From Bacteroidota bacterium (lineage in GTDB: Bacteria; Bacteroidota; Bacteroidia; Chitinophagales; Chitinophagaceae): a DNA stretch of 64,000 bases. The stretch covers positions 1-64,000 of the forward strand of contig JAFDXF010000076.1 of the NCBI GenBank assembly GCA_018268055.1, read 5' to 3'. Shown here in pieces: positions 45,259 to 54,118 of the stretch (positions are counted from its first letter, which is position 1; every line of letters starts with the position of its first letter). The position numbers and the translations under genes were made by a program. Under the pieces are notes generated by a model. That model worked only from the letters and a program-made list of their open reading frames with translations. It had not been told where the DNA came from and did no database searches.

Positions 45259-45284
45259 AACCCCGGAGATAAAAACACGGGGTT
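45259..45284. terminator. Hairpin after clpX
   Basis: AACCCCG and CGGGGTT form a 7-bp stem 34 bases after the clpX stop. The T-tract is on the minus side (AAAAAA at 45251-45256), so on the plus strand it is a weak terminator. Confidence 0.5.
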
Positions 45285-45302
45285 CTTAATCAATAAAAAT
45301 AT

Positions 45303-45449
45303 ATGCAAGAATTAATTGAAAAACTAAAAACCGAAGCTGGCCTTACGGAGGAACAAGCCAAACAAGCAATCGCAACAATTAAAAACTTTGTTGTAGAAAA
45401 GTTTCCGGTATTAGAAGGCGCAGTGAGTAATATTTTCGGAGGAGAATGA
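45303..45449 (+). CDS. Small 48-aa helical protein
   Basis: An ORF of 48 codons starting MQELIEKLKTEAGLTEEQAK and ending VSNIFGGE. It is amphipathic and highly charged, predicted helical, with no signal or membrane segment. It is open, well placed, and lies between two hairpins downstream of clpX, so it may form a small transcript of its own. Its helix-rich pattern resembles small DUF2267-like or DUF-type Bacteroidota proteins, but the assignment is uncertain. Confidence 0.6.
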   Translation: MQELIEKLKTEAGLTEEQAKQAIATIKNFVVEKFPVLEGAVSNIFGGE

Positions 45450-45491
45450 TTATTACCCAAACTATTTTAGAACGACTCATTAAGTTGACAT

Positions 45492-45523
45492 AAAAAAAGA
45501 GGCTGCTTGCAAAACAACCTCTT
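45492..45523 (-). terminator. Terminator of nrdJ
   Basis: AAGAGG and CCTCTT flank a 15-base loop and are followed on the minus strand by a run of Ts, 32-63 bases downstream of the nrdJ stop. Confidence 0.65.
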
Positions 45524-45554
45524 AATTGTATCCATTATTCGTCCATAAAACTAC

Positions 45555-48500
45555 TTAACTACAACCACCCTGTGTACCACAATTCAGGCATTTATAACAA
45601 GTGCCACTACGCACGGTAATATGACCACAGTTGGTACAAGCGGGCGCATCTCCTTGCATTTTCTTATTCATCGCATTCATTGCGTCCAAGCTGCTTTCAG
45701 AAGTTACCTTTTGTGTTACGGCTTTCTTTGCAGATTGTGGACTTACCGGTGAAGATAATGGCGTAACCCGCACATCACTCAGCTCTGGCTTTTGTGCATA
45801 TTCCAAACCAGTGGATGGAATTTCATCCCAATCGTCTGCACCTGTATTCATCACTTCGGGCTTATCTAATACATGCACTAAATCAGTACGGCCTAAATAT
45901 TCATACCCCAACACTCGGAAGATAAAGTCCACCAAAGATGTAGTAGTCTTGATATTCGGATGCTCTACAAATCCGGAAGGATCGAAACGAGTGAAAGCAA
46001 ATTTATCAACAAACTCTTCCAATGGTACTCCATATTGCAAGCCAATAGAAATAGCAATGGCAAAGCAGTTCATCATACTGCGCATGGTAGCACCTTCTTT
46101 GGCCATATCAATAAATATTTCGCCTACGGTGCCATCACTGTATTCGCCTGTGCGAAGGAAAATTGTTTGACCGTTGATCTTTGCTTTCTGTGTAAAGCCA
46201 CGGCGTTTAGCAGGCAATGCTCTTCTTTCTACTATACTTGCCAAGCGGCGTTTTAATTTTGTATCCGGCGAATCCTGTACTCTCTTTTGTACTTCTTCCA
46301 ATAATTCTTCTACGGTCAGCTTACCCAAGTCGATCATATTGGATTCCTGATGTAACGGTTCATTTGCCGATTCTATATTTTCATTTTCAGTACTATTATC
46401 TGTTTTCTTTTTCTTATCCGATTTATTGCTAAGCGGTTGGCTTAGTTTAGAACCATCGCGGTAAAGGGCATTTGCTTTCAATCCCAATTTCCAACTGAGG
46501 TGATATGCGTCTGCAATCTCTTCCACTTTTGCTTCGTGTGGCAAATTGATTGTTTTTGAAATAGCGCCACTGATGAATGGCTGCACTGCACCCATCATAC
46601 GAATGTGTCCATTGGCGTGGATATAACGCTGACCTTTTTGTCCGCACTTGTTAGCACAATCAAAAACCTGAAGATGTTCTTCTTTCAATCCGGGAGCACC
46701 TTCCAGCATCATTGTTCCGCACACATAATCGTTGGCTGCTTCTATTTGTTCGTCTGTAAAGCCAAGTGCTTCTAATAAACTCCATTCAAAATCATTGTAT
46801 TGTTCCGGAGTAAAACCAAGGCGTTGCAAACATTCTTCTCCCAATGTATATTTATTGAACACAAACCCGATTTCAAAAGCTGTTAAAGCTGCGGCATCCA
46901 ATCTTTTTATTTCATCGGCAATGAATCCTTTCTCGCTTAATGTTTGATGATTAATAAAAGGTGCTCCTGCAAAAGATGCAGCACCTGTAGCATATTTAAT
47001 AATTTTATCTGCTTCTGCGTCTGAGTAGCCTAAGTTTTTCAAAGCATTAGGCACTGACTGATTGATGATTTTAAAATAACCGCCTCCGGAGAGTTTTTTG
47101 AATTTTACCAAAGCAAAATCCGGCTCTACTCCGGTAGTATCACAATCCATTACCAAACCAATAGTACCGGTTGGTGCTATTACAGTAGCTTGAGCATTGC
47201 GATAGCCATATTTTTCGCCCATTTCTACTGCATCATCCCATGCTTTGCAAGCTGCTTTTAATAAATAGTCAGGACAATATTTAGCATGTATTCCTTGTGG
47301 CTTTAAACTTAAACCTTCATACTCATCTGCATCATAAGCAGCAAGACGATGATTGCGCATCACACGCATCATGTGCTCACGATTCTCTTCATAGCGTGGG
47401 AAAGCACCCAACACTTGAGCCATCTCTGCAGAAGTTTTGTAAGCGATACCGGTCATTATTGCCGAAATGGCTCCTGCAATTCCTCTTGCTTCTTCACTAT
47501 CATAAGGAATGCCGCTTACCATCAGCATGGTGCCCAAGTTTGCAAAACCTAATCCGAGTGTTCTATACTCATAGCTCAATTGTGCTACTTCCTTAGAAGG
47601 GAACTGCGCCATTAATACAGAGATTTCCAATACTACAGTCCATAAGCGAGTGTTGTATTCATACCCTGCTACATCAAAAACATTTTTTTCAGTATCGAAA
47701 AACTTCATCAGGTTTGCCGAAGCAAGATTGCAAGCTGTATTATCTAAGAACATATACTCAGAGCAAGGATTGGAAGCTCTGATTTCACCACCTTCGGGGC
47801 AGGTATGCCATTCGTTGATAGTGGTATTATATTGTGTACCCGGATCTGCACAGCGCCAAGCAGCATAAGCTACTTGATTCCATAATTCTCGGGCAGGAAC
47901 TTTTTTCATCACTCTGCCATCCATTCTACCTTTTAATTCCCATTCGCCATCTTCTTCCAATACTTTAAAAAACTCATTGGGAATACGAATAGAGTTATTA
48001 GAATTTTGTCCACTTACGGTTCTGTATGCTTCATCTTCATAGCCGGATGGATAACCTGCTGCGATCAATGCAGCTACTTTCTTTTCCTCTTCTACTTTCC
48101 AATTGATAAATTCTACAATTTCAGGATGATCTAGATCGAGACAAACCATTTTAGCTGCTCTGCGAGTAGTGCCACCACTTTTGATAGCGCCAGCTGCACG
48201 ATCACCAATTTTTAAAAAGCTCATCAATCCTGAAGAAGAACCACCGCCACTCAATTTTTCACCTGCTCCACGAAGATTAGAATAGTTTGTACCCACTCCT
48301 GATCCGTACTTAAATATTCTTGCTTCACGCACCCACAAATCCATAATGCCACCTTCATTCACCAAATCATCATCCACACTTAATATAAAACAAGCGTGTG
48401 GTTGCGGACGTTCATAAGCGTTGGTTGATTTTTTCAACTGCCCATCTTTGGGATCTACATAATAGTGCCCTTGCGGCTTACCGGTGATACCATAGCTTTC

Positions 48501-48938
48501 ATGCAATCCTGTATTGAACCACTGTGGGCTGTTGGGCACACACATTTGATCCAGTATTGAATACACTAATTCTTCATAAAAAATCTGTGCGTCCTGTTCA
48601 GAAGCAAAATAGCCATAGCGCTCTCCCCAAGCTCGCCAGCAATTGGCCATACGATGGGCCACTTGCTTGGCTGAAGTTTCTCTACCAAGACTACCATCCT
48701 GCTGTGGTACACCTGCTTTTCTAAAATATTTTTGTGCAAGAATATCTGTAGCAATCTGACTCCACTGCTTGGGCACTTCTACATTATTCATTTCAAACAC
48801 AACTTCACCTGTTGGGTTGCGAATAATAGAAGTACGATAGTCGTATTCAAACTGATCATACACATTCACATCTTGCCGAGTAAAACGACGTGAAAATTGT
48901 AACCCACCCTTTTGGGTAGCTTTGGTTTTGGTAGCCAT
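45555..48938 (-). CDS. nrdJ: Adenosylcobalamin-dependent (class II) ribonucleotide reductase
   Basis: The 1127-aa enzyme reduces ribonucleotides to deoxyribonucleotides using adenosylcobalamin, so it needs no oxygen. Recognisable segments are the SPQWFNTGL region near 137-145, NPCSEYMFLDNTACNLASANL around 386-406 in the active site, and the APTGTIGLVMDCDTTG loop. The C-terminal ACTNCGHITVRSGTCYKCLNCG is a Cys-rich tail that probably shuttles electrons or binds zinc. It is a single gene with a long upstream gap. Its cofactor could come from the PduO-type enzyme at 27958. Confidence 0.94.
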   Translation of the reverse strand: MATKTKATQKGGLQFSRRFTRQDVNVYDQFEYDYRTSIIRNPTGEVVFEMNNVEVPKQWSQIATDILAQKYFRKAGVPQQDGSLGRETSAKQVAHRMANCWRAWGERYGYFASEQDAQIFYEELVYSILDQMCVPNSPQWFNTGLHESYGITGKPQGHYYVDPKDGQLKKSTNAYERPQPHACFILSVDDDLVNEGGIMDLWVREARIFKYGSGVGTNYSNLRGAGEKLSGGGSSSGLMSFLKIGDRAAGAIKSGGTTRRAAKMVCLDLDHPEIVEFINWKVEEEKKVAALIAAGYPSGYEDEAYRTVSGQNSNNSIRIPNEFFKVLEEDGEWELKGRMDGRVMKKVPARELWNQVAYAAWRCADPGTQYNTTINEWHTCPEGGEIRASNPCSEYMFLDNTACNLASANLMKFFDTEKNVFDVAGYEYNTRLWTVVLEISVLMAQFPSKEVAQLSYEYRTLGLGFANLGTMLMVSGIPYDSEEARGIAGAISAIMTGIAYKTSAEMAQVLGAFPRYEENREHMMRVMRNHRLAAYDADEYEGLSLKPQGIHAKYCPDYLLKAACKAWDDAVEMGEKYGYRNAQATVIAPTGTIGLVMDCDTTGVEPDFALVKFKKLSGGGYFKIINQSVPNALKNLGYSDAEADKIIKYATGAASFAGAPFINHQTLSEKGFIADEIKRLDAAALTAFEIGFVFNKYTLGEECLQRLGFTPEQYNDFEWSLLEALGFTDEQIEAANDYVCGTMMLEGAPGLKEEHLQVFDCANKCGQKGQRYIHANGHIRMMGAVQPFISGAISKTINLPHEAKVEEIADAYHLSWKLGLKANALYRDGSKLSQPLSNKSDKKKKTDNSTENENIESANEPLHQESNMIDLGKLTVEELLEEVQKRVQDSPDTKLKRRLASIVERRALPAKRRGFTQKAKINGQTIFLRTGEYSDGTVGEIFIDMAKEGATMRSMMNCFAIAISIGLQYGVPLEEFVDKFAFTRFDPSGFVEHPNIKTTTSLVDFIFRVLGYEYLGRTDLVHVLDKPEVMNTGADDWDEIPSTGLEYAQKPELSDVRVTPLSSPVSPQSAKKAVTQKVTSESSLDAMNAMNKKMQGDAPACTNCGHITVRSGTCYKCLNCGTQGGCS

Positions 48939-49325
48939 AATTCAAAAAAATTTATCGGGTTAGAAATTTTAGTAATTCATCAATGTCCGTTGACGAAAAT
49001 ATTTTTTTGATTTAATATTTCAATGTTGGAAATATGCACATTTGTGGATAAGGATTGTTGAAATCCTGCCAAGTCAATACAGTAGTGCATTTGAGGCTTT
49101 TTTCACATTCTTGGTTAAAAAAATGGGAAAATATTTTTGGTAGTTTAGGCAATCTGCATTACTCCAATGAGAAACAGTCAAAAATAAAAAATCGGTTTTT
49201 TAATGACTCGAAATTTGAAAAAAAATAGTTTGAAAAAACAGCTAATGTTCAAAAAATTGTCAGCAATTAAGAATGGGCAATACGAGAAGTTTTATGCACT
49301 TTTGTAGTATCAGAAAACACATTTA
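48939..49325. other. 387-bp gap between divergent nrdJ and the GGGP-synthase-like gene
   Basis: AT-rich and without an ORF. It has a possible -7 element for nrdJ (TATTTTCG on the minus strand, 48996-49003) and a perfect DnaA-box sequence (TTATCCACA on the minus strand, 49043-49051). I looked for a B12 box and a cobalamin riboswitch fold and saw none. Confidence 0.6.
49043..49051 (-). promoter_or_regulatory. Single DnaA-box sequence upstream of nrdJ
   Basis: TTATCCACA is identical to the E. coli consensus. DnaA regulates ribonucleotide reductase genes in some bacteria, but a single 9-mer can also occur by chance. Confidence 0.35.
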
Positions 49326-50084
49326 ATGAACGCTGTTATTTACCCATCATTATTAAACAAAAAAGCACAAGGGAAAAAATCCTTTGCCGTGTTGATTGAT
49401 CCGGACAAGGTAAACAAGCAGAAGCTACAAGAATTGATTGCACTATCATTAGATGCACAAGTGGATTATTTTTTAGTGGGTGGCAGCTTAGTTATTTCTA
49501 ATCATTTAGATGAATGTATTCAGCAACTCAAACAAAATAGTTCTATACCTGTGTTGCTTTTTCCGGGTAGCCCATCACAAGTGAGTAAATATGCAGATGC
49601 GCTTTTATATTTATCGCTTATTTCAGGTCGTAATCCCGAGTTGTTGATTGGGCAGCATGTAGTGTCTGCTCCCTTTGTGAAGCAAAGTGGTTTGGAAATT
49701 ATTCCTACCGGTTACATAGTTGTAGATGGTGGTGCGCCTACTACCGTTTCATACATCAGTAATGCTGCTCCCATCCCATCCGATAAAGATGATATTGCTA
49801 TGTGCACTGCAATGGCCGGCGAAATGCTCGGCATGAAGCTAATCTATATGGATGCAGGCAGTGGTGCCAAAACACCGATTACTGAAAACATGATTCAATC
49901 AGTTGCTGCTAATATTGATATCCCATTAATCGTAGGCGGTGGCATTGTGCAACCAGAAAAAGCTTATCTAAATTGCAAAGCCGGAGCCGATGTAATTGTT
50001 GTAGGAAATGCTATTGAGAAAGATGCTTCACTGATTAAAGAATTGAGTGCTGCAGTGCATAATGTGCCGATAAGTTTTAAATAA
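49326..50084 (+). CDS. Geranylgeranylglyceryl-phosphate synthase-like enzyme
   Basis: A 252-aa TIM-barrel protein of the GGGPS/PcrB family, which joins glycerol-1-phosphate to a polyprenyl diphosphate. Motifs include SFAVLIDPDK at about 19-28, YFLVGGS near 48-54, YMDAGSGAK near 175-183 and the phosphate-binding VGGGIVQPEKA near 200-210. The sn-1 lipid chemistry is archaeal-like, but the family is also found in Bacteroidota; the natural product here is unknown. It stands alone, divergent from nrdJ. Confidence 0.88.
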   Translation: MNAVIYPSLLNKKAQGKKSFAVLIDPDKVNKQKLQELIALSLDAQVDYFLVGGSLVISNHLDECIQQLKQNSSIPVLLFPGSPSQVSKYADALLYLSLISGRNPELLIGQHVVSAPFVKQSGLEIIPTGYIVVDGGAPTTVSYISNAAPIPSDKDDIAMCTAMAGEMLGMKLIYMDAGSGAKTPITENMIQSVAANIDIPLIVGGGIVQPEKAYLNCKAGADVIVVGNAIEKDASLIKELSAAVHNVPISFK

Positions 50085-50093
50085 AATATTTAT

Positions 50094-50594
50094 TTATTGA
50101 ATATCGATGTATGTAATTTTCCATCTTTCATTTAGCTTAATCATTCCTTTAAGCATTATATTTATCTCTTTAGCCCCATCGATTAAAAGTATTTTGCCAT
50201 TAGCTGTCATAAAGGGTGATTCAAGAGTTTTCTTTATTTCAAAACTATACTGATTACAATCAACTTTGCTCCAATTTACACCCATAGCTTCTGCTTTTTT
50301 TCTTAAAACAATAAATGCGTCTATAAGTTGTTTTTGAAACAGTTGATAACTCAATTCCGATTTTTTATCTAACTCATAGTTATCTATATCTAAGCTATCT
50401 ACATTCCCATACATTTTTAATTGACTCTTCATTATAAATAAATTATCAGATGGTCGAATAGTTAGTTCTAAAATTGATACAGTGTCAACACTTTTAAATG
50501 CCTGAAGTATTTTACAGGCAAACAATCCAATATCTTGCCCTTTGGCCATATTTGAAAATACAATAAGGGCTAAAGTGAATAATTTGATTTTCAT
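50094..50594 (-). CDS. Exported protein of unknown function
   Basis: A 166-aa protein with a signal peptide ending near residue 19-20 (NMAKGQ) and a mature part containing DIGLFACKILQAFKSVDTVS and a C-terminal strand MIKLNERWKITYIDIQ. I chose the ATG at 50594, because the frame upstream to 50642 would add a basic stretch ahead of the signal peptide. No conserved catalytic motif is visible and I do not recognise it. The gene is convergent with the GGGPS-like gene (9 bases apart). Confidence 0.6.
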   Translation of the reverse strand: MKIKLFTLALIVFSNMAKGQDIGLFACKILQAFKSVDTVSILELTIRPSDNLFIMKSQLKMYGNVDSLDIDNYELDKKSELSYQLFQKQLIDAFIVLRKKAEAMGVNWSKVDCNQYSFEIKKTLESPFMTANGKILLIDGAKEINIMLKGMIKLNERWKITYIDIQ

Positions 50595-50769
50595 ATTTAT
50601 GTAGGCGGTACTTTTTATTTTAATTTTTTTGATACGTACCAACCTTTTCTTTAAGTGTTGTTTTTCCTTTACCTCTAAATATAATAATATTTAGTAGGAT
50701 TAAAATAATGAGTATTATAATTACTTTCAAAAAGATTGTATCAGACTTTGATAACTTCATTTTAAAAAT

Positions 50770-52092
50770 TTATCTCAAATCTTCTTTCTTCACCCTCGTC
50801 GGTGTATCTGTTCCTGCAATGATCGTTTTTGAACTAAGTGCAATTGCCTTGATGATACTTGCCATATTGCTCATATCTAATGTACTCACTTCATCAGAAA
50901 GTTTATGATAGTTGGGTTCACTATCCATTTTTGAAGTAGAGATTGTATGTGCCGGCACACCCAACTTAGCCAGTGTAGCATTATCGCTTCTGTAAAATAA
51001 TTGCTCCTTAGGATAAGGATCGGGATAGAAATTAAAACCGGTGCCTTTTAAATTGCTTTGCAAAATTTCACCCATATTGCTTTTTTCATATCCGGTAATG
51101 TAAGCCGAATTTTTTCCCCACTTACTTTCAGTGCCTATCATTTCAATATTGAACATGGCTATTACTTTATTCGGATCAAATTGTTTTGAGAAATATAATG
51201 AGCCAAAACCACCAACTTCTTCTGCCGTAAATGCTGCAAATACTATGGTCCGTTCATTGTTGTTTAATTGTTTAAAATATTTTGCCAACATTATAACTGC
51301 GGTAGTTCCTGCCGCATCATCATTTGCACCATTGTAAATAGAATCACCATTTACAGGCTTGCTGGTTACACCCAAGTGATCATAATGCCCGGAAAATATC
51401 ACATATTCGTCCTTCTTTGATTTTCCGGGTAACACACCAACAACGTTGGCCATTTTTCTTTCAGTAACATCTTGTTTTAAATCTATTGAATATTGTTGAG
51501 GCGCTTTTGATGTGTAAACAAAAATTGTATTGTTTTCCTGCTTGAACATTTGTCTTTTTAAATTTACCAAGCGAGGAAAGTTGTCTTTGTAGCTACTGTC
51601 CACCAATACCAAATAATTTTTATCGGATTGTATCAGATTTACAGCTTCTGAAAAAATGTTTTTCCCTGCAGTGATTGATGTAATTTCATAACCCGATTTT
51701 TCGGTTACAGTTAATTGCGGTTTACCGGATACAACGATTATATTTTTTGCATCAACTATATTGCCATCAAATTTTCCTGTTAAACTTAATTGTTTTGTAC
51801 TAATCATTGAAAACTCTTGCCGAAAACTATTTGCGTTATTCAAAGTTTGCAAGCCTGCCTCTTTAAATTCGGCAGCAATAAAATCTGCTGCGCGGTCAAT
51901 ATCCGGCGTAAAGACTTTTCTACCTCTCATATCATCTGCTGCAAGAACATTTTCAATGCGTGCTACTTCTTTTTCGCTGATTCCCTGATCCGTCTCTTTG
52001 CTCTGCTGTGTGCCGGCAGTTGTTTTACATCCGGCAACTACTGCACTACAAAATATCGATACAACAATAAAGTGAAGACTATATTTTCTCAT
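50770..52092 (-). CDS. M28-family zinc aminopeptidase, lipoprotein
   Basis: A 440-aa secreted lipoprotein (C22, in VVAGC). The catalytic domain keeps the M28 metal set: H236 (GHYDHLG), D258 (GANDDAAGT), the E291-E292 pair (FTAEEVG), E317 (NIEMIGT) and H396 (NYHKLSD). It probably hydrolyses peptides at the outer membrane or in the periplasm. The residues between about 60 and 210 form a PA-like or insertion domain before the metal site. It lies alongside the LytTR/LytS pair on the same strand, 53 bases downstream of the regulator. Confidence 0.92.
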   Translation of the reverse strand: MRKYSLHFIVVSIFCSAVVAGCKTTAGTQQSKETDQGISEKEVARIENVLAADDMRGRKVFTPDIDRAADFIAAEFKEAGLQTLNNANSFRQEFSMISTKQLSLTGKFDGNIVDAKNIIVVSGKPQLTVTEKSGYEITSITAGKNIFSEAVNLIQSDKNYLVLVDSSYKDNFPRLVNLKRQMFKQENNTIFVYTSKAPQQYSIDLKQDVTERKMANVVGVLPGKSKKDEYVIFSGHYDHLGVTSKPVNGDSIYNGANDDAAGTTAVIMLAKYFKQLNNNERTIVFAAFTAEEVGGFGSLYFSKQFDPNKVIAMFNIEMIGTESKWGKNSAYITGYEKSNMGEILQSNLKGTGFNFYPDPYPKEQLFYRSDNATLAKLGVPAHTISTSKMDSEPNYHKLSDEVSTLDMSNMASIIKAIALSSKTIIAGTDTPTRVKKEDLR

Positions 52093-52145
52093 AAATTAGG
52101 TTTTGAAAAAATGGTTTTGAAAGACTTTTTATTGAACAAAAAATT

Positions 52146-52874
52146 TTATAAGCTCATCATTTCTTTAAACTTCACGGTTTGCCTTCTACTTACCTCAATT
52201 TTTTCACCACCTTTTAGTTCGAGTAGCAGACCGCCATTAAAATAAGGTTCTACTTTTTCTACCATACGAAGGTTCACAATATGTTTGCGATTAGCTCTGA
52301 AAAAAGTTTTTTCATGCAGTCTTTCTTCCAAAACATTGAGCGATTTTAGAATGAGCGGCTTATTGGTTCCAAAAAACACTTTGGCATAATTTCCAACACT
52401 TTCAAACAATCGGATTTCGCCTAATTTTACAAACCAGCATCGTTCACCATCTTTCACAAACACTTGATCGTTTTCTGTAAGTATGCTATTATTGGAATAT
52501 TCGCCTTCTTGTTTTGTATCTTTTTGTTCTGCGATATGTAATTTTTGAATCGCATCGGCCAAACGTTTTGGCTCTATTGGTTTTACCAAATAATCTAATG
52601 CATTTACTTCAAATGCTTTTAATGCAAACTCATCATAAGCAGTCGTAAATATGACTTGTGGTGCTTTATCTAATTCAGACAAAAGGTCAAATCCGGTTTT
52701 GCCCGGCATCTGTATATCCAAAAAAATCAAATCAGGTTGATTGCTTGCAATTTTAGCAATGCCATCATCGGCATTAGTTGCTTCATCTATCACTTCTATT
52801 TCAGGAAAATCTTGTAATAGTTTTTTTAACTCTGTACGTGCCAATCTTTCATCATCAATAATTATTGCCTTCAT
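52146..52874 (-). CDS. LytTR-family response regulator
   Basis: A 242-aa two-component regulator. The receiver domain starts MKAIIIDDERLARTEL, has the phosphoacceptor aspartate in LIFLDIQMPGKTG near 51-63 and KP near 106-107. The C-terminal LytTR DNA-binding domain (about 145-240) has KTFFRANRKHIVNLRMVEKV. It is 19 bases downstream of the sensor gene, so the two are expressed together. Confidence 0.94.
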   Translation of the reverse strand: MKAIIIDDERLARTELKKLLQDFPEIEVIDEATNADDGIAKIASNQPDLIFLDIQMPGKTGFDLLSELDKAPQVIFTTAYDEFALKAFEVNALDYLVKPIEPKRLADAIQKLHIAEQKDTKQEGEYSNNSILTENDQVFVKDGERCWFVKLGEIRLFESVGNYAKVFFGTNKPLILKSLNVLEERLHEKTFFRANRKHIVNLRMVEKVEPYFNGGLLLELKGGEKIEVSRRQTVKFKEMMSL

Positions 52875-52893
52875 ATTTGATTCAATTTATAAA

Positions 52894-53955
52894 TTAATAT
52901 TCGTTTAAAGGTATCAACACTTTTGCTTCTACCATTGAGCTGTTTAATTGTTTGATATCAAATTTAGCTTTGTCGCCAAATAGAATATTTAATCTGTTTG
53001 TAGTACTGGAAATTCCAAAGCCTTGTTCTTTATTTTTATACCCGTTCAGATAGCCGGTATTTTGAACTATCAATTCGTGATAGTCATCTTTTACATCCGA
53101 AATCACTTTGACCACACCTCCATTTACCAACTTGCCGATTCCGTGTTTTATCGCATTCTCCACCAAAGTTTGTAACATCATTGGCGGCACTTGACGAGTG
53201 AGCGTTGCTGCGTCAATATCATATTCTATTTTCAGACGGTCTTCAAAACGCATATTCTCTAATGCCAAATAATCTTTTACAATTGCTAATTCATTTTCCA
53301 AAGCCACGGTTTCTTGTTTTTCAACATGCATACTGCTGCGGAGAATATTGCTCAACTCTGTAATGGCTGCTCTTGCTCTAATAGGATTTTCATCCACCAA
53401 TGCTCTGATGCTATTCAATGCATTAAAAATAAAATGAGGATTGATATGCGCTTTGATGGTTTTTAGTTCCAATTCTTTTACCAATGATTCTAATTTCAAA
53501 CCATCCATTTGCTGCTTCTGGCTCTTTTGAAAGAAGTGATAGAAATAATAAATCAATACCCATGGAAGAAAGAACATACTATTGTCCACCGTATAACCCG
53601 CCAATTTAGAACCAAATGAAAGTTGTTTTGCTTTTCCGGTGGTAATGCTTAAATATTCATAAGCATTCAATACAATGAAACTATAAAGCAAAGAACTGGC
53701 GATAAACCCAACGATTAATTTAGGGATTACTTTATCTACATCCTGCTGCATCCACCTCCATTTTTTAATGACCATCCGAAGCAAATGCGAAACAAGAATT
53801 CCGGTAAAAAACACCACAGCAATACGCCCAAATAAAATATCACTTGTAATAGGTACTTGATAGTTGCGAGCATAAAAAAGCATCGTCAGCCCCACCATAC
53901 CCCAGCCTGAGACTTGTAGCACCCAATACAAATATTTTTGACTCTTCAACTGCAT
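52894..53955 (-). CDS. LytS-family sensor histidine kinase
   Basis: A 353-aa membrane kinase with four predicted helices in the first 145 residues, followed by a linker and the histidine kinase core: KAHINPHFIFNALNSIRAL near 173-191 contains the phosphoacceptor His, and PPMMLQTLVENAIKHGIG near 265-282 is the N box. It belongs with LytTR partners, as found next door. Its extracellular signal cannot be predicted; the sensor helices have no recognisable binding domain. A -7 element lies four bases before the start. Confidence 0.92.
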   Translation of the reverse strand: MQLKSQKYLYWVLQVSGWGMVGLTMLFYARNYQVPITSDILFGRIAVVFFTGILVSHLLRMVIKKWRWMQQDVDKVIPKLIVGFIASSLLYSFIVLNAYEYLSITTGKAKQLSFGSKLAGYTVDNSMFFLPWVLIYYFYHFFQKSQKQQMDGLKLESLVKELELKTIKAHINPHFIFNALNSIRALVDENPIRARAAITELSNILRSSMHVEKQETVALENELAIVKDYLALENMRFEDRLKIEYDIDAATLTRQVPPMMLQTLVENAIKHGIGKLVNGGVVKVISDVKDDYHELIVQNTGYLNGYKNKEQGFGISSTTNRLNILFGDKAKFDIKQLNSSMVEAKVLIPLNEY

Positions 53956-53959
53956 CTTA

Positions 53960-53967
53960 CAAAACTA
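53960..53967 (-). promoter_or_regulatory. -7 element of the lytS-like gene
   Basis: TAGTTTTG on the minus strand, an exact TAnnTTTG match, ends four bases before the ATG. Confidence 0.6.
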
Positions 53968-54118
53968 CACAATATGAATGCAAACAAATTCTTAGAATAT
54001 TTTAATGGCAGAATCATCTTACAAGTGGGTTTTAATAGCATTTTAGCTATAATTTGTCAGATAATCTTTCTCCATTGGCTCTGAAAAAAGCTTAATTTTA
54101 CGCCGTTAAAAAATTGGA

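Noticed and set aside
45631..46170. 179-codon plus-strand frame opposite nrdJ
   Set aside because: Antisense to a conserved reading frame, no independent support.
48939..49325. Cobalamin riboswitch upstream of nrdJ
   Set aside because: No B12-box-like sequence or cobalamin fold could be recognised in the gap.
50708..50908. 66-codon plus-strand frame near 50.7 kb
   Set aside because: Most of it overlaps the C-terminus of the M28 peptidase on the other strand; its hydrophobic look comes from the antisense of that gene.
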